A stretch of 64,000 nucleotides of DNA from Asterella californica (taxonomy: Eukaryota > Streptophyta > Marchantiopsida > Marchantiales > Aytoniaceae): contig JAYKYS010000010.1 in the NCBI GenBank assembly GCA_036924285.1, positions 11,011,001 to 11,075,000 on the forward strand, given 5' to 3'. Within the stretch, counting starts at the first letter, position 1; every line of letters begins with the position of its first letter. The notes under the pieces were generated by a model. It was not told the origin of the DNA. It did no database searches and worked only from the letters and a program-made list of their open reading frames with translations. The translations under genes were made by a program, and so were the position numbers. This document shows positions 33,459 through 44,559 of the stretch, in pieces.

Positions 33459-36014
33459 ATGGATCGCTAGAGCGGAGCTGCTGCTGCTGCCTCTAGGGCT
33501 GGAGCATCAACATCTACTGCTGCACCGTCAATTGCACCTGCGTCTTCTACAGCGACATCTGCATCTGGTCTGGACACGACTGAGATCTTGAAGACGCTTG
33601 CGGCCCTGGTCCAACAGCATCCGATCGTTGGAGGGGGTGAGTTAAAATCCACCAAGGCTTTGCAAGCGATAGTGAATAGGTGTGGAAGGTTTGAAGGTAG
33701 AGATATTTCTAGATATCTGCGTGAGTATAGAGGAGAGATGGAGCTGGTTAGGGTTACTGATGCTGAGATGATAGCAAGTTTTGAGTTAGCTGTCATTCCT
33801 GAGTTGCGGGACCAAGTTAGGGATGTACAGAGAAGAAATCTTGGAATCTGGATGAGTTTTGAGCGATCTCTTCGAGAGGAGTTTCTTGAGGAGGATTCAG
33901 AGAGAGTTACTAGAAGGACATTTCTAGACTGGGTTGAGCAACAACCTGGTCGTATTATGAGCCTGAGTGAGTTGCTGAGAGAGTTTGATCGGAGATACCG
34001 ACAACTTTCAACTCTAGAGCGAATCACCCTAGATGTTAAGAAAATATAGCTTTTCCTGCAGGCTACCGATGACGCTACGGCAGATCGGTTATGTTTTATG
34101 TTGGCCGATCGATCTGTTGAGGGAGGTGTTACTATGGATTGGGGGAGAGTTGAGGATGTTGTGGCTGTACTGACGAGGCAGAGGAGGGGAAGAGTGGCTG
34201 TGGGAGGACGTCCGCTTGCAGAAATGGTCACTCCACCTTATGCTGCTCCTCAAGTACAGCAGCCTTTGGCCCCTGCTCCCAGACCTGTTGTCCCATCTGC
34301 AGTTCCTTTGATGCCAGTTTTGCCAGCTCCAGCACAAAGGGCACTTGTTCAGAGACTTGCGGAGAACCATGGTCAACAGAACCAGATTGAAGACCTGATT
34401 CGGCAGATGCGAGAGCTGAAGGTAGAGCTAGCTGGATTGCAGAGAGAGCAGCCACCGGCGCCTACTGCTGCACGTCCAGGAGGTGCTCCTGTTCGTAGAT
34501 GTATCTGGTGTGACAGTCCTGATCACTTCCGAGGAGACTGTCAAGAGCTCACAGTTGCTTTGCGAGATGGTGTGGTTCTCTACCAGAACGGTAGACTGCA
34601 CCTTTCTTCTACTGGAGAGCCGTTGAGCATGTAATTTGGACGAGGAGGTATGAGGAGTCTACCTCAGATTGCTGCAGCTGCAACGGCAACTGCGTTGATG
34701 GCACCGCTGGTAAATTCTGATGTGTATGCTGGGCATATTGAGGTCTCTTCTAGTCCTACGTTGCTAGATAGGACTGCTGAGAAGAGTATTGCCCCCGTTC
34801 CTTCTGAAGTACTGAAGAGGGGAGCCGAGTCTATTCGTAGGGTCACAGGATGAGGAGATCCTGTAGATGCTGCTTCTATCAGAGCATTCTTGGATGCAGA
34901 TAGACACGTTCATTGGCAGGATGCTTCTGTGGAGGAGAAGAGGCGGCGAGAAGCCTCTGAACTTGATACTGGAATTCCTGAGGAGACTGGGGATAGACGA
35001 AGAGTCACAAGGAGACGAGCGGCTCTTCTTGAAGACATCCCGTCTACTTCTGCAGCTCCTCCACCTGCGCCAGGTCCTATGGAGGATGTGCAGAGATCCC
35101 AGCAGGAGCCAACGACTGATGGTAGGCGGTTTACTGCCCAAGAGAAAGGGAAGGGACCGGCTTACAAGTTGGCAGCTGATATTGAAACTTCTACTGATCT
35201 GAAGAGTATCTTGGAGCAGAGGATACTGGATGCGCGAATCGAGTTTTCTCTTCGAGAAGTTCTTGGTATTGCAAAGAGGGAGTTTCACGAACTGATCATC
35301 GACATCATCAAGCGCAAGAGACAGGTGATGTCCGAGCAGGTAGAGAGTCAGATGATAGATGTAGTAGGAGCTTCTCTGAATGATGCAGAGTTTGGAAAGG
35401 TGCATTTTCAGGAAGCTGATGACAAGAGATACCAGCAAGAAGCGTTGGTTGCTGGTACCGACACTATTGAGTTCAACGATGAGGAAGCTGGTGAGGAGAG
35501 TCCAGCTAGTGAAAGTGATTTCAGAAAGAGACATTGGGCTCGTGCCACAACTGCTACGCGAGTTCGTCTTGGAAGTTTGGCTGAACCTGTTGCTGCTTTA
35601 GTTGATCACGGATCTGAGATCAACATCATGTCACGGGAGGTGTACGAGAGGGGTCAGTGGCCTATCGAGCTAAACCATGGTTGGGTGTTACGTGCTGCTA
35701 ACAACCAGAAAGGTGAGCTATACGGCGCTTGTCCTAACGTGAAGGTGAAGATAGGTGATGTGGATGTGGATCAACATTTCTTCGTGCAATCTTCTGCTTC
35801 ATATCATGTGATTCTTGGTCAGCCTTATATCACTGCGGTTCGAATGGAGACCAAGGTGATGGATGATGGATCTCATTATGCTAGGATCCGTAGTCCAGAT
35901 GATAGACGTTCTGTGCAGTTTCTGACCGTTCGTACGAACCACGAACGAAACCGTCAAACTTTGAGGGATTCTCCTATCTGTAGGGGTAAGGGTTTTCTGA
36001 AACCACTCTCGTAG
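33459..36014 (+). pseudogene. gag: D1 Gag-protease with four in-frame stops
   Basis: One frame runs from ATG 33459 to TAG 36012-36014 with no indel, but with stops at 33468-33470 (TAG), 34047-34049 (TAG), 34632-34634 (TAA) and 34851-34853 (TGA, Trp in B1). The order is as in B1: capsid (GRFEGRDISRYLREY), linker, knuckle CIWCDSPDHFRGDC, a segment with ITG-like acidic stretches, and protease with LVDHGSEIN (about 35600) and VILGQPYI. It would make particle and protease. As it stands only short peptides can form unless stops are suppressed. Long minus-strand open frames over 33467-34231 and 34764-35534 are shadows of it. Confidence 0.9.
35990..35996 (+). promoter_or_regulatory. Candidate -1 ribosomal frameshift heptamer
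   Basis: GGGTTTT is read in the gag-pro frame as G GGT TTT, the canonical X XXY YYZ arrangement, 16 bases before the gag-pro stop. The -1 frame opens after a TAA just upstream, as in B1. In this copy the -1 frame meets TGA near 36050, so an indel has since separated it from pol. Confidence 0.4.
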
Positions 36015-36018
36015 GACG

Positions 36019-36936
36019 GATAGCGAGAGTGATGGATCTACTGCTACTATGATCCCGCTTGAGCAGCCTGAGGGATCACAGGAGGTTGATGGAAAGGCTG
36101 CTCAAGATTCAGAAAGTAGTTGCACTGTGCATAGTTGGAAATCTGGGTTGATGGCTTTCAGTTCTGATGATTGGAGTGAGTTCACACGGATGGAGGATTT
36201 GACTGAGAAGAGTAGAAGGCAGATGGAGAGGTGTGCAGCAAATCTGCGTTGTACAGGAGTTCTGAAGGAAGATGAGATGATTTTTGGTGTTTATGAGGAG
36301 TTTGTAGGTGTGCAGTCTTTTGTTCGTTGGCTGGATGGTGTAGATAGGTTGATGGAACAGATGGGAGGTAGGGTGGTGATCCCCATCCATTCTCGTGAAG
36401 TCTAGGAGGAGATTATCTCGTACTTGCGATATCTTCCTCATCCGAGACTGGAGAATGGATGGAAGGATGCAGTCTGTTGGTGTGGCTCTCAGCTGGAAGC
36501 GGAAGTACACGCCAAGTATAAAGCTGTAGCGAGGAAGGTGAGACCTGTGGCGACCCAATTACCTGTTGATTCTCAGCAGCAGATGGAGTTAGCGGCTGCT
36601 GAGCCTGTGCTTAGAGATCCTACACAGGTAGGACACAAGTTTACTCAAGAGACACTCGAGCAGCTCCAGATAGGAGGGGGTGGCTTCTTGACTGAAGAGG
36701 AGAAACGAGCTTTTGAACAGATGATAGTTAGCCATGATAAGGCATTTTCTTTCTCGGCTGAGGAGATAGGTTGTGTGGATCCTAGTGTGATAGCTCCGAT
36801 GGTTATCTTCACTGTTCCTCACGTACCTTGGGACTTGAAGCCGATTCCAGTCCCTCGTGCCTTGCTACCGAAGGTGATTGAGTTACTGAAGGAGAGGATG
36901 CAGATGGGTATTCTTGAACCATCTATGACTCCGTAC
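36019..36936 (+). pseudogene. pol: D1 Pol N-terminal part: pre-RT domain and RT start
   Basis: The D1 pol frame is read from about 36019 (no ATG start is claimed). The pre-RT domain resembles that of B1 (HSWKSGLMAF, VVIPIHSREV, CWCGSQLEAEVHAKY) and is broken by TAG at 36403-36405. RT starts with CVDPSVIAPMVIFTVPHVPW and IPVPRALLPK. At 36936 it is cut by A2 within TPY|SSRWF and resumes at 44560 in the same frame. Confidence 0.88.
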
Positions 36937-37846
36937 TGTAACGACCTATGTTACACATAGGAAGTTTGTCTATTAGTAAGGTGTTTAGTTATAACTAAGT
37001 GTTGAGAATGTTTATTGGCTGCCAAAGTACTTTAAGGAGGTATCAAGTTAGTCATGACTAGCTAAAAGTTAGTTATGGTTAAACTTAGCTGTACTTTTGG
37101 CAGAATTCAGATATTTGCTAAAGAGTGAGCACTACTATCTTGTCATCTTGTCTAAAAGGTAGAAAGGAGGTGGAAAGTATCCCTTATCTCCTTTTTGACT
37201 TGATATTAGTGGTTGGATTAAAGTTGTGGACTTTGTGGGCATTAAAAACAAGAAGAGATTCCACATGTTTCCTTTTTAGTGGGTCCTAGTGTAGAGGGGG
37301 AAATTTGAGATTCCTTGAGAATATTCCAGAATCCTTCTAGAAGTTGTTGACTTTGAAGGAATAAGTCCATGTGAAAAGGTAAAAAGCCCATGTGATCAAT
37401 GCTTTTACCTTAAGTAATATCTTAGTAAAACCCGGTAAAAGTAGTTACGGCTGAGTTACCGGGGGTACCAAAGTAAAAACATAGAATGTATAAATAGAGG
37501 AGTAGAGAAGAGCTCCTCATCCTTGTTTTCACATTGTCGTAATGACAACTTGAGTAATATAGAGAGTGTGGGACATTTTTAGCATGTGAGAACTTGAGAG
37601 ACGTCGTTAGAATGGAGGATTTTAGTGGATGAGATTATGGAGATTTTAGTTGATAAGTTTGTGGGTGTATGAATGAGAGTGAACTTAGCATTTTTCCCTT
37701 CAAGATTCATGGTGTGCTTCCATCAAAGCCATCAGAGGTGACCCCTGAGTGAGAGACAGGCCCGACAGTTGCAGATTCGTGGATGACGATCGTGGAGGTT
37801 GAGAGATCGGGGAGTAGTTGATCGTTAGGACCGCGGAGGGTTTACA
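36937..37846 (+). repeat. 5' LTR of A2
   Basis: It runs from TGTAACGACC to GGGTTTACA. TATAAATA lies at 37489-37496. The shorter G-run (five G near 37300) accounts for the length difference from the 3' copy. Confidence 0.96.
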
Positions 37847-37850
37847 TTTT

Positions 37851-37867
37851 TGGTTCCGTTGCCGGGA
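37851..37867 (+). other. Primer-binding site of A2 (tRNA-Asp-like)
   Basis: TGGTTCCGTTGCCGGGA starts four bases (TTTT) after the LTR. It differs from the complement of the plant tRNA-Asp 3' end (TGGCGCCGTTGCCGGGG, from memory) at few positions. The same site is at 55758 in A3. Confidence 0.65.
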
Positions 37868-37892
37868 CCTCACTTGAAGGGATCGTTGAAAG

Positions 37893-38018
37893 ATGTTTAG
37901 AGTTCAGTTCTATATTCGACAAAAGGAGATTATGAGAGAGCACATGGAGAGAACGTTGGGAGGAGAGAGAGCTAACGCGATGTTAGCAACGTTAGAACCT
38001 TTCGTGTATCCCGTATGA
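37893..38018 (+). CDS. Short leader ORF of A2 (truncated by deletion)
   Basis: The ORF is ATG at 37893 to TGA at 38016-38018, 41 codons. It starts MFRVQFYIRQKEIM and is nearly identical to the 56-codon ORF at 55800 in A3. It ends early because the 1.15-kb leader deletion joins its frame to new sequence. It is rich in charged residues. Function is unknown; it might be a leader peptide or a first exon. Confidence 0.35.
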   Translation: MFRVQFYIRQKEIMREHMERTLGGERANAMLATLEPFVYPV

Positions 38019-38037
38019 TATTTTGTCCACTTAATGG

Positions 38038-38529
38038 TTGAGAAGGTGCAACATGAGTGGAAATTCAAAAGATTGGAAAGTTAGACTTAGAAACCTTCCT
38101 CAAGGTTTAGATGTCATAGTAAGTGTCGGAGAAAGTTCGAGAGAGATTATCGTCGAGTTTGAAAACCCTAGTACTAAACCTCAAGTAGAATCTCCGAGGA
38201 GAAGAGTAGAAACCGACTTGTGGTGTTATTTCTGTAGAGGGTTGGGACACAAAGTAGTGAATTGTCCAACTAGAATCAGAACCGAGAGAGCTAAAGGGAA
38301 GCGGGAGTTTACTGATTTAAGTCTTCGAGTGGGTCCATCGTCACCAACGCCAATTCATCTTCTAGGCGAAGATCCTTGTCCAAGTTGTGGAGTGGGTGAT
38401 CTATCCAGAGGACACAAGTGCGTCGATGTGGCCACCCTACTTACGTCAGTAGTCGAGAAGTTGGACGAGACTCAAAGAGCTGAGACGGAAAAGTTGTCGA
38501 CTTCAAAAGAGGACTCAGCTGAGTTGTGA
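38038..38529 (+). CDS. ORF0, zinc-knuckle accessory protein (A2 copy)
   Basis: An ORF of 163 codons lies upstream of gag in another frame; a start at 38053 (MSGNSKDWKV) is equally possible. The N-terminal half is short and beta-like (VRLRNLPQGLDVIVSVGE). A CX2CX4HX4C knuckle, CYFCRGLGHKVVNC, follows, then a basic stretch, then a second Cys/His cluster CPSCGVGDLSRGHKC and a Glu/Lys-rich tail. The A3 copy at 57096 has the same length with about eight replacements, open in both. The knuckle suggests nucleic-acid binding. Standard Ty3 elements have a knuckle only in Gag, and this element has that too. Confidence 0.7.
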   Translation: MRRCNMSGNSKDWKVRLRNLPQGLDVIVSVGESSREIIVEFENPSTKPQVESPRRRVETDLWCYFCRGLGHKVVNCPTRIRTERAKGKREFTDLSLRVGPSSPTPIHLLGEDPCPSCGVGDLSRGHKCVDVATLLTSVVEKLDETQRAETEKLSTSKEDSAEL

Positions 38530-38742
38530 TGGAGATCGTCATTCGGATGGTGGAGAAGGCGGTGATGCGACTCAGGCTCATGATTACCTTGGGAGAAGAG
38601 ATGGCACAAGAGGTGTTGTTACAACCATTTCCTTTCATTTTACCTATGGTAGATTATTCGCGAATGGAATTGGTGATGTTCGTACTCTTTTAGCAAGTAG
38701 TTATTGCACAAAAATTAGAAGGGTAGAAAGAATAGTTACAAG

Positions 38743-41700
38743 ATGGGGAAGTTATCAGTGTTTCATGGGAAGGACAATGAAGATGTAGAACCATTTGTAC
38801 GAGACTTCAAAAGGGGTTGCATCGGAAACAACGTGAGAAGGAAGGAAGAATGGGTGTTGTTACTGCCAGAGTTTTTAGAAGATTTTGCTCTTACGTGGTA
38901 TGACGACCGAGTGAAGAGCAAGATACCTGGTGCAGTTGAGGACACATGGGAGACGTTGAGTAATGCACTCATCGAAGAATTTCTTCCAGAAGAGAGTTAT
39001 GAGAAGCTCATGGTGGAGCTTACTCACTTGAAGCAACGGGACGAAGAGAAAGTTCGGCAATATGCCGAAAGGGTGGATAAGTTGGAGCAACGGTTTCGGA
39101 CGGTCCTACGGAAGAGTGGAGACAATGTGGAGTTAACGATGGCGGGGATTGGAGCAGTGTTGACCAAGAACTTGGTGGGAGGGTTGAGGCCTTCAATTCG
39201 AACCCAAGTGAGGTACGAGAAGCCAGCAACCAAAGCGGAGGCCATCAAGATAGCGACAAATATGGAAGAGAGTTTGGATGAAGGAGATATCATCCAACCT
39301 CATCATGCTGCTCTGGTGTCAACTCCGACTCCTGGTGTAGTCACAACGATCGCACCTGCACCATCACAATTGGTGATTGCTTTAACGTCAGCTCCTACTC
39401 CAACGGTGGTGCCAAGACCGTTTGTCCCAACAACGATGTCTACTGCCGCCTCTGATTTTCATGCCGAGCTGAAGAGCATCACCGATACTCTTGCGGATCT
39501 CAAGATAAACGTGGTGCAGTTACGAGAATGGAGGAACAAAGGTGGAGGAGGAGGTCAAAGAGGTTACGACAACAATCTCAACCGAGGAAGTCAAGGTAAC
39601 TTTGGAGGTAACCAAGGTAACTTTGGAGGAATCACTTGTTGGACGTGTGGAGGTTCTCATTTCCAGCGAAATTGTCCTAACAACGGAGCAAGAGGTGCCG
39701 AAGCCGTCAGAATGAATGTGGGTGGAGGAAATCCATCACAAGGACGAGACAAAGGGGTGGCTACTATCGATGTCGTACGAGATCCCATCTACGAGAAAGG
39801 AGAGAGTTCAAACTCTTCTCATGCACCGGTGGAGCTTTTAGCTCAAGAAAGGAAAAGAACTCGATTTTCTGATGAACCGGTTTTCATGGAGGAGTCAGCA
39901 AGTAGAAGTACTCGTTCGAGTAATGTTTCGAGTACACCAAAGGAGCCAAGAAGGAAGCTAGGGATGGCGGATTTCACCATTTCATCTTCCCAAGCGGGAT
40001 ATGATGTGGTTGAAGATGTGGGTGCTCAGAAAGCCAACATCACTGTTGGACAACTGATCGCACTTAATCCCAGCTTACGAAGAGAACTCAGAGGAGGACT
40101 GAGTTCTAAGAGAAGCAAGAAGAAGAAACCCACGAGCAAGACATCAAAATCTGTGGGAGTTGGTGTGGTGGATGTGCATGCTTCAGAGGTATGCACTAGG
40201 GCTTCAAAGATTGAAGTCCGGTTGAATGATCACTACGTCTCTGACGTATTGGTGGATGGAGGATCGGCTGTCAACGCCATATCGGAGAGGTTGATGAAGA
40301 AGTTGGGGATGGAACCAACTCGCCCGGCTAGCATTGTTGTGAGGATGGCTAACAAGCAACGGGTAAGACCTCTTGGCGTGTTAGAGAAGGTGGTCGTGTC
40401 TGTGATGGGAGTTCAAACATTGATGTCCTTTCAAGTGTTAAAGGACTCTAGTTATGATTTGCTCCTAGGTAGGCCTTGGTTGAGAGCTGTGCGCACCACG
40501 GATAGGTGGCACAAGGGATACTTACGGATTGGGCCTAGAGATCATAGAGTGATAGTTCCTCTCTCGGGTGTTGGAGTTGTGACTTCTGACTCTGATAGAC
40601 CCACTAGTGACTACTGGGAATCTGATACGGAGGATGATCAGAGTGTCTCGGAAGTAGATACCGGAGATTCTTACGATCAAGAATCCTCCTCTGAGGACGA
40701 AAGATTTGATCAAGATGAATCATTACATCAGCTTAGTGCTATTGACTTGTTGCCTCGACCAACAGTGGAGAAAGATCCTGACAAAGAAGAGTTGAGTGAG
40801 GCAGAGATTGTGAGAAGACTCTCTACCCTGAAGTTTGGTATCAATGTCACTCAAGAAGAGAAAAGTAGATTCCTAGATATATTTTGAAAATATATCCATG
40901 TGTTTGCTTTCAGCTACAAGGATTTGAAGGAGGTGACTCTCGAGACTCATCGAATCGAATTGGAGGAGCACGCAAGACCAGTTCGACAGAAGCAGAGAAG
41001 GGTCAATCCCACAACGGCAATGATGGTCAAGGAGGAGATAGACAAGTTGAAGGAGGCGAGTTTCATCTATGAGGTGGAGAACTCAGAATGGGTTTCACCC
41101 ATTGTGATTGTCAAGAAGAAGAATGGTAAGCTGCGAATATGCATAGACTATAAGAAGCTGAATGCAGTTACCAAGAAGGATTATTATCCTCTACCATTTA
41201 TAGATGAGATTTTGGAGGAAGTTGCTGGTCATGAGTGGTACAGCTTTGGTGATGGTTATAGTGGGTATAACCAGATCAAGATAGCACAGGAGTACCAACA
41301 GTTGACTACTTTCACTACTCCTTGGGGAACATTTGCATTTCGGGTGATGCCATTCGGACTATGTAATGCTCCGGCCACGTTTCAAAGGTTCATGAACAAG
41401 GTGTTTGAACCATTCATAGGGAAGTTTGTTCGTGATTTCATTGACGATTTTTGTGTGTACGGACGAAAGGAGGACCACTTTGATCATGTGATCAAAGTTT
41501 TGCAGCGGTTGGAGCAAGCCAACGCTTCTCTAAATCCAGAGAAGTGCATCTTTGGCTGCGAAGAAGGTCTGCTGTTAGGGCACATCATTTCCAAGAATGG
41601 GATTGCGGTAGATCCTGAGAAGGTGAAGAAGATTGTGGATCTTCCATTTCCGATCAACTTGACAAAGTTGAGGCAGTTTCTTGGCATGGTTGGATATTAT

Positions 41701-43628
41701 CGTAGGTTTGTCTTTTCCTTCTCAAACAAAGCAATAGCTTTGACTATGTACATGAAGAAGGGAGTTGATTTCGACTTAATAGTGCATGATCAGAAGGCAA
41801 AGGAAGCATTTGAGGAGCTGAAAAAGGCATTGGTGACAGCTCCTATACTTGCTAAACTTGAGTGGAGTAAAGCATTTATTCTGTATACGGATGCCTCCAA
41901 TGTAGCAATCGGATGTACATTAAGTCAGCTAGATGGAGATGGGCATGATCATCCTATAGCTTATGCTAGTAGGCAGATGGTTCCAGCGGAGAAGAATTAC
42001 TCCGTGACTGAACGAGAAGGATTAGCGGTGATCTTTGGATTGAAGAAATTTCGACACTACTTGCTAGGAGGGAAATTTTCCATAGTCACAGATCACAAGG
42101 CTTTAAAGTATATCTTTAATAAGCCTAATGCCGAAGGTCGTATTGCTCGTTGGAAGATCCTTCTAACAGAATACGATTATGTGATCGAAGATAGACCAGG
42201 GAAAAAGCATGCGAATGCTGATCTTTTGTCGAGGGCTTATGATGATGAGGGAGAAGAACCGTTTGATGATTCATTTCCAGACGAGCATCTGATGACCATC
42301 ACAAGCATCGAGGAGATACCGGACGAGTACAAGGAAATCTGGAGTTTCCTTGTAGATGGCTCTTTTCCAGAAGGTATGCATACCCGAGAACGTAACGCGT
42401 TGATCAAGAGATGCAAACCTTACACCATGGTGGAGGGAATTCTGTTTCATCAAGGAGCAGATGGGTTACTAAGGAGAGCAGTTGGTCAGAAGGAGGCATT
42501 CAAACTAATGCACGAGTTTCACGACGGAACTGTTTGCGGAGGTCACTTTGCTGGTAAGATAACAGCCTTCAAGATTTTGGATGCGGGATATCACTGGAGA
42601 GGGATTTTCAAAGAGTGTTTAGACTATTGCAAAACTTGTGACGTATGTCAAGCATTTGCTCTAAAGTCTACTAGAACACCTCCGTTAAGATCAATTCCAG
42701 TATTAGGACCGTTTGAGAAATGGGGTATTGACTTTGTAGGTCCTCTTAATAAGACACCTCGAGGCAATAGATACATTGTAGTCGCCACTGACTATTGTCC
42801 AAGTGGGTAGAGGCTAGACCTTTGAGAGAGACCAATGAAACAGAAGTCGGTAGATTCCTATGGGAGAGGATCATCACGAGATTTGGATGTCCGTTAGAGT
42901 TGGTCTCAGATAGAGGAGGAGAGTTTGTAGGGAGCATGACTACTGCTATGCTACAACACTTTTCTATCAAGCCACGAGTAACGACCTCATACAAACCAAA
43001 TGCTAATGGTCTTGCGGAGAAGACCAATCTTACACTTTGTATGATGCTCGCCAAAGATCCTGGTGTTGAAACTGCGAAACATACTTGGGATAAGAGGCTA
43101 CATGCCATCTTATGGGAGTACCGAACGACTACAAAGACTTCTACTGGATACTCCCCATTTCGACTGGTTTATGGAGTGGAGTCCAAGTTGCCGATCCAAT
43201 TCGAATTGGATACTTTTCAAACTATTCAACGAAAGTTGAAGAGGTCGAGAGGAGAAGACGTGGTCAGATCAAGAAGGGAGCAACTCATGGAGTTGGAAGA
43301 GACCCGAGCGGTAGCAATGATCAGGATGGAACGAGCTCAGGCGTATCAAAAGAAGAGTTACGACAAACGGTTGGGCAAGAGGGAGATAAAGCCTTTTCAA
43401 GTTGGAGATTGGGTTATGTTGTATGATGCTATCAGATTCAAGAGGGCTAGGAAGAAGTTTCTTCCGAGATATTTTGGTCCTTTTGTTGTAGATAAGGTGT
43501 GGAGCAACTTCACATATGACCTTCAGGAGTTGGGAGGAAGGAGATTCGATCGGGTCAATCATGACAAGTTGAAGTTGTTTCATTGACGAAAGTTCTCTCT
43601 TCACTCCGAGGACGGAGCGAAAATTTAG
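38743..43628 (+). pseudogene. gag-pol: A2 Gag-Pol polyprotein, two stops and one frameshift
   Basis: From ATG 38743 the order is Gag capsid (ALTWYDDRVK), a Pro/Thr linker, Gly-rich stretch and knuckle CWTCGGSHFQRNC (CX2CX3HX4C), protease (VDGGSAVN), RT (FIDDF), RNase H (DASNVAIGC, ADLLSR) and integrase (GIDFVGP, SDRGGEF, NGLAEK). Lesions are TGA at 40885-40887 (CGA in A1 and A3), loss of one A near 42799, which shifts the frame within the integrase core, and TGA at 43584-43586 (CGA), 14 codons before the normal end at 43628. Gag and pol are one frame with no separating stop, so their ratio must be set otherwise. Confidence 0.93.
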
Positions 43629-43640
43629 TCCGGGGTAAAA

Positions 43641-44555
43641 TGTAACGACCTATGTTACACATAGGAAGTTTGTCTATTAGTAAGGTGTTTAGTTATAACT
43701 AAGTGTTGAGAATGTTTATTGGCTGCCAAAGTACTTTAAGGAGGTATCAAGTTAGTCATGACTAGCTAAAAGTTAGTTATGGTTAAACTTAGCTGTACTT
43801 TTGGCAGAATTCAGATATTTGCTAAAGAGTGAGCACTACTATCTTGTCATCTTGTCTAAAAGGTAGAAAGGAGGTGGAAAGTATCCCTTATCTCCTTTTT
43901 GACTTGATATTAGTGGTTGGATTAAAGTTGTGGACTTTGTGCGCATTAAAAACAAGAAGAGATTCCACATGTTTCCTTTTTAGTGGGTCCTAGTGTAGAG
44001 GGGGGGTGGAAATTCGAGATTCCTTGAGAATATTCCAGAATCCTTCTAGAAGTTGTTGACTTTGAAGGAATAAGCCCATGTGAAAAGGTAAAAAGCCCAT
44101 GTGATCAATGCTTTTACCTTAAGTAATATCTTAGTAAAACCCGGTAAAAGTAGTTACGGCTGAGTTACCGGGGGTACCAAAGTAAAAACATAGAATGTAT
44201 AAATAGAGGAGTAGAGAAGAGCTCCTCATCCTTGTTTTCACATTGTCGTAATGACAACTTGAGTAATATAGAGAGTGTGGGACATTTTTAGCATGTGAGA
44301 ACTTGAGAGACGTCGTTAGAATGGAGGATTTTAGTGGATGAGATTATGAAGATTTTAGTTGATAAGTTTGTGGGTGTATGAATGAGAGTGAACTTAGCAT
44401 TTTTCCCTTCAAGATTCATGGTGTGCTTCCATCAAAGCCATCAGAGGTGACCCCTGAGTGAGAGACAGGCCCGACAGTTGCAGACTCGTGGATGACGATC
44501 GTGGAGGTTGAGAGATCGGGGGGTAGTTGATCGTTAGGACCGCGGAGGGTTTACA
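43641..44555 (+). repeat. 3' LTR of A2
   Basis: It runs from TGTAACGACC to GGGTTTACA, 915 bp, and is followed by GTAC and the resumed D1 RT. TATAAATA lies at 44198-44205. Confidence 0.96.
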
Positions 44556-44559
44556 GTAC

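Larger units (their letters stand above)
36937..44555 (+). mobile_element. Ty3/gypsy LTR retrotransposon A2, complete
   Basis: This 7.6-kb element sits in D1 RT and is flanked by GTAC (36933-36936 and 44556-44559). LTRs of 910 and 915 bp differ by six single bases and one 5-base gap by eye. Against A3 it lacks about 1.15 kb of leader after 38015. Internal order is PBS, leader ORF, ORF0, gag-pol. It is inactive through two CGA-to-TGA changes and one single-base loss. Confidence 0.96.

Noticed and set aside
33467..34231. Minus-strand open frame of 254 codons (and 34764-35534, 256 codons)
   Set aside because: Both lie exactly antisense to D1 gag-pro, are Ser/Arg/Leu-rich without motifs, and owe their length to codon use of the sense frame.
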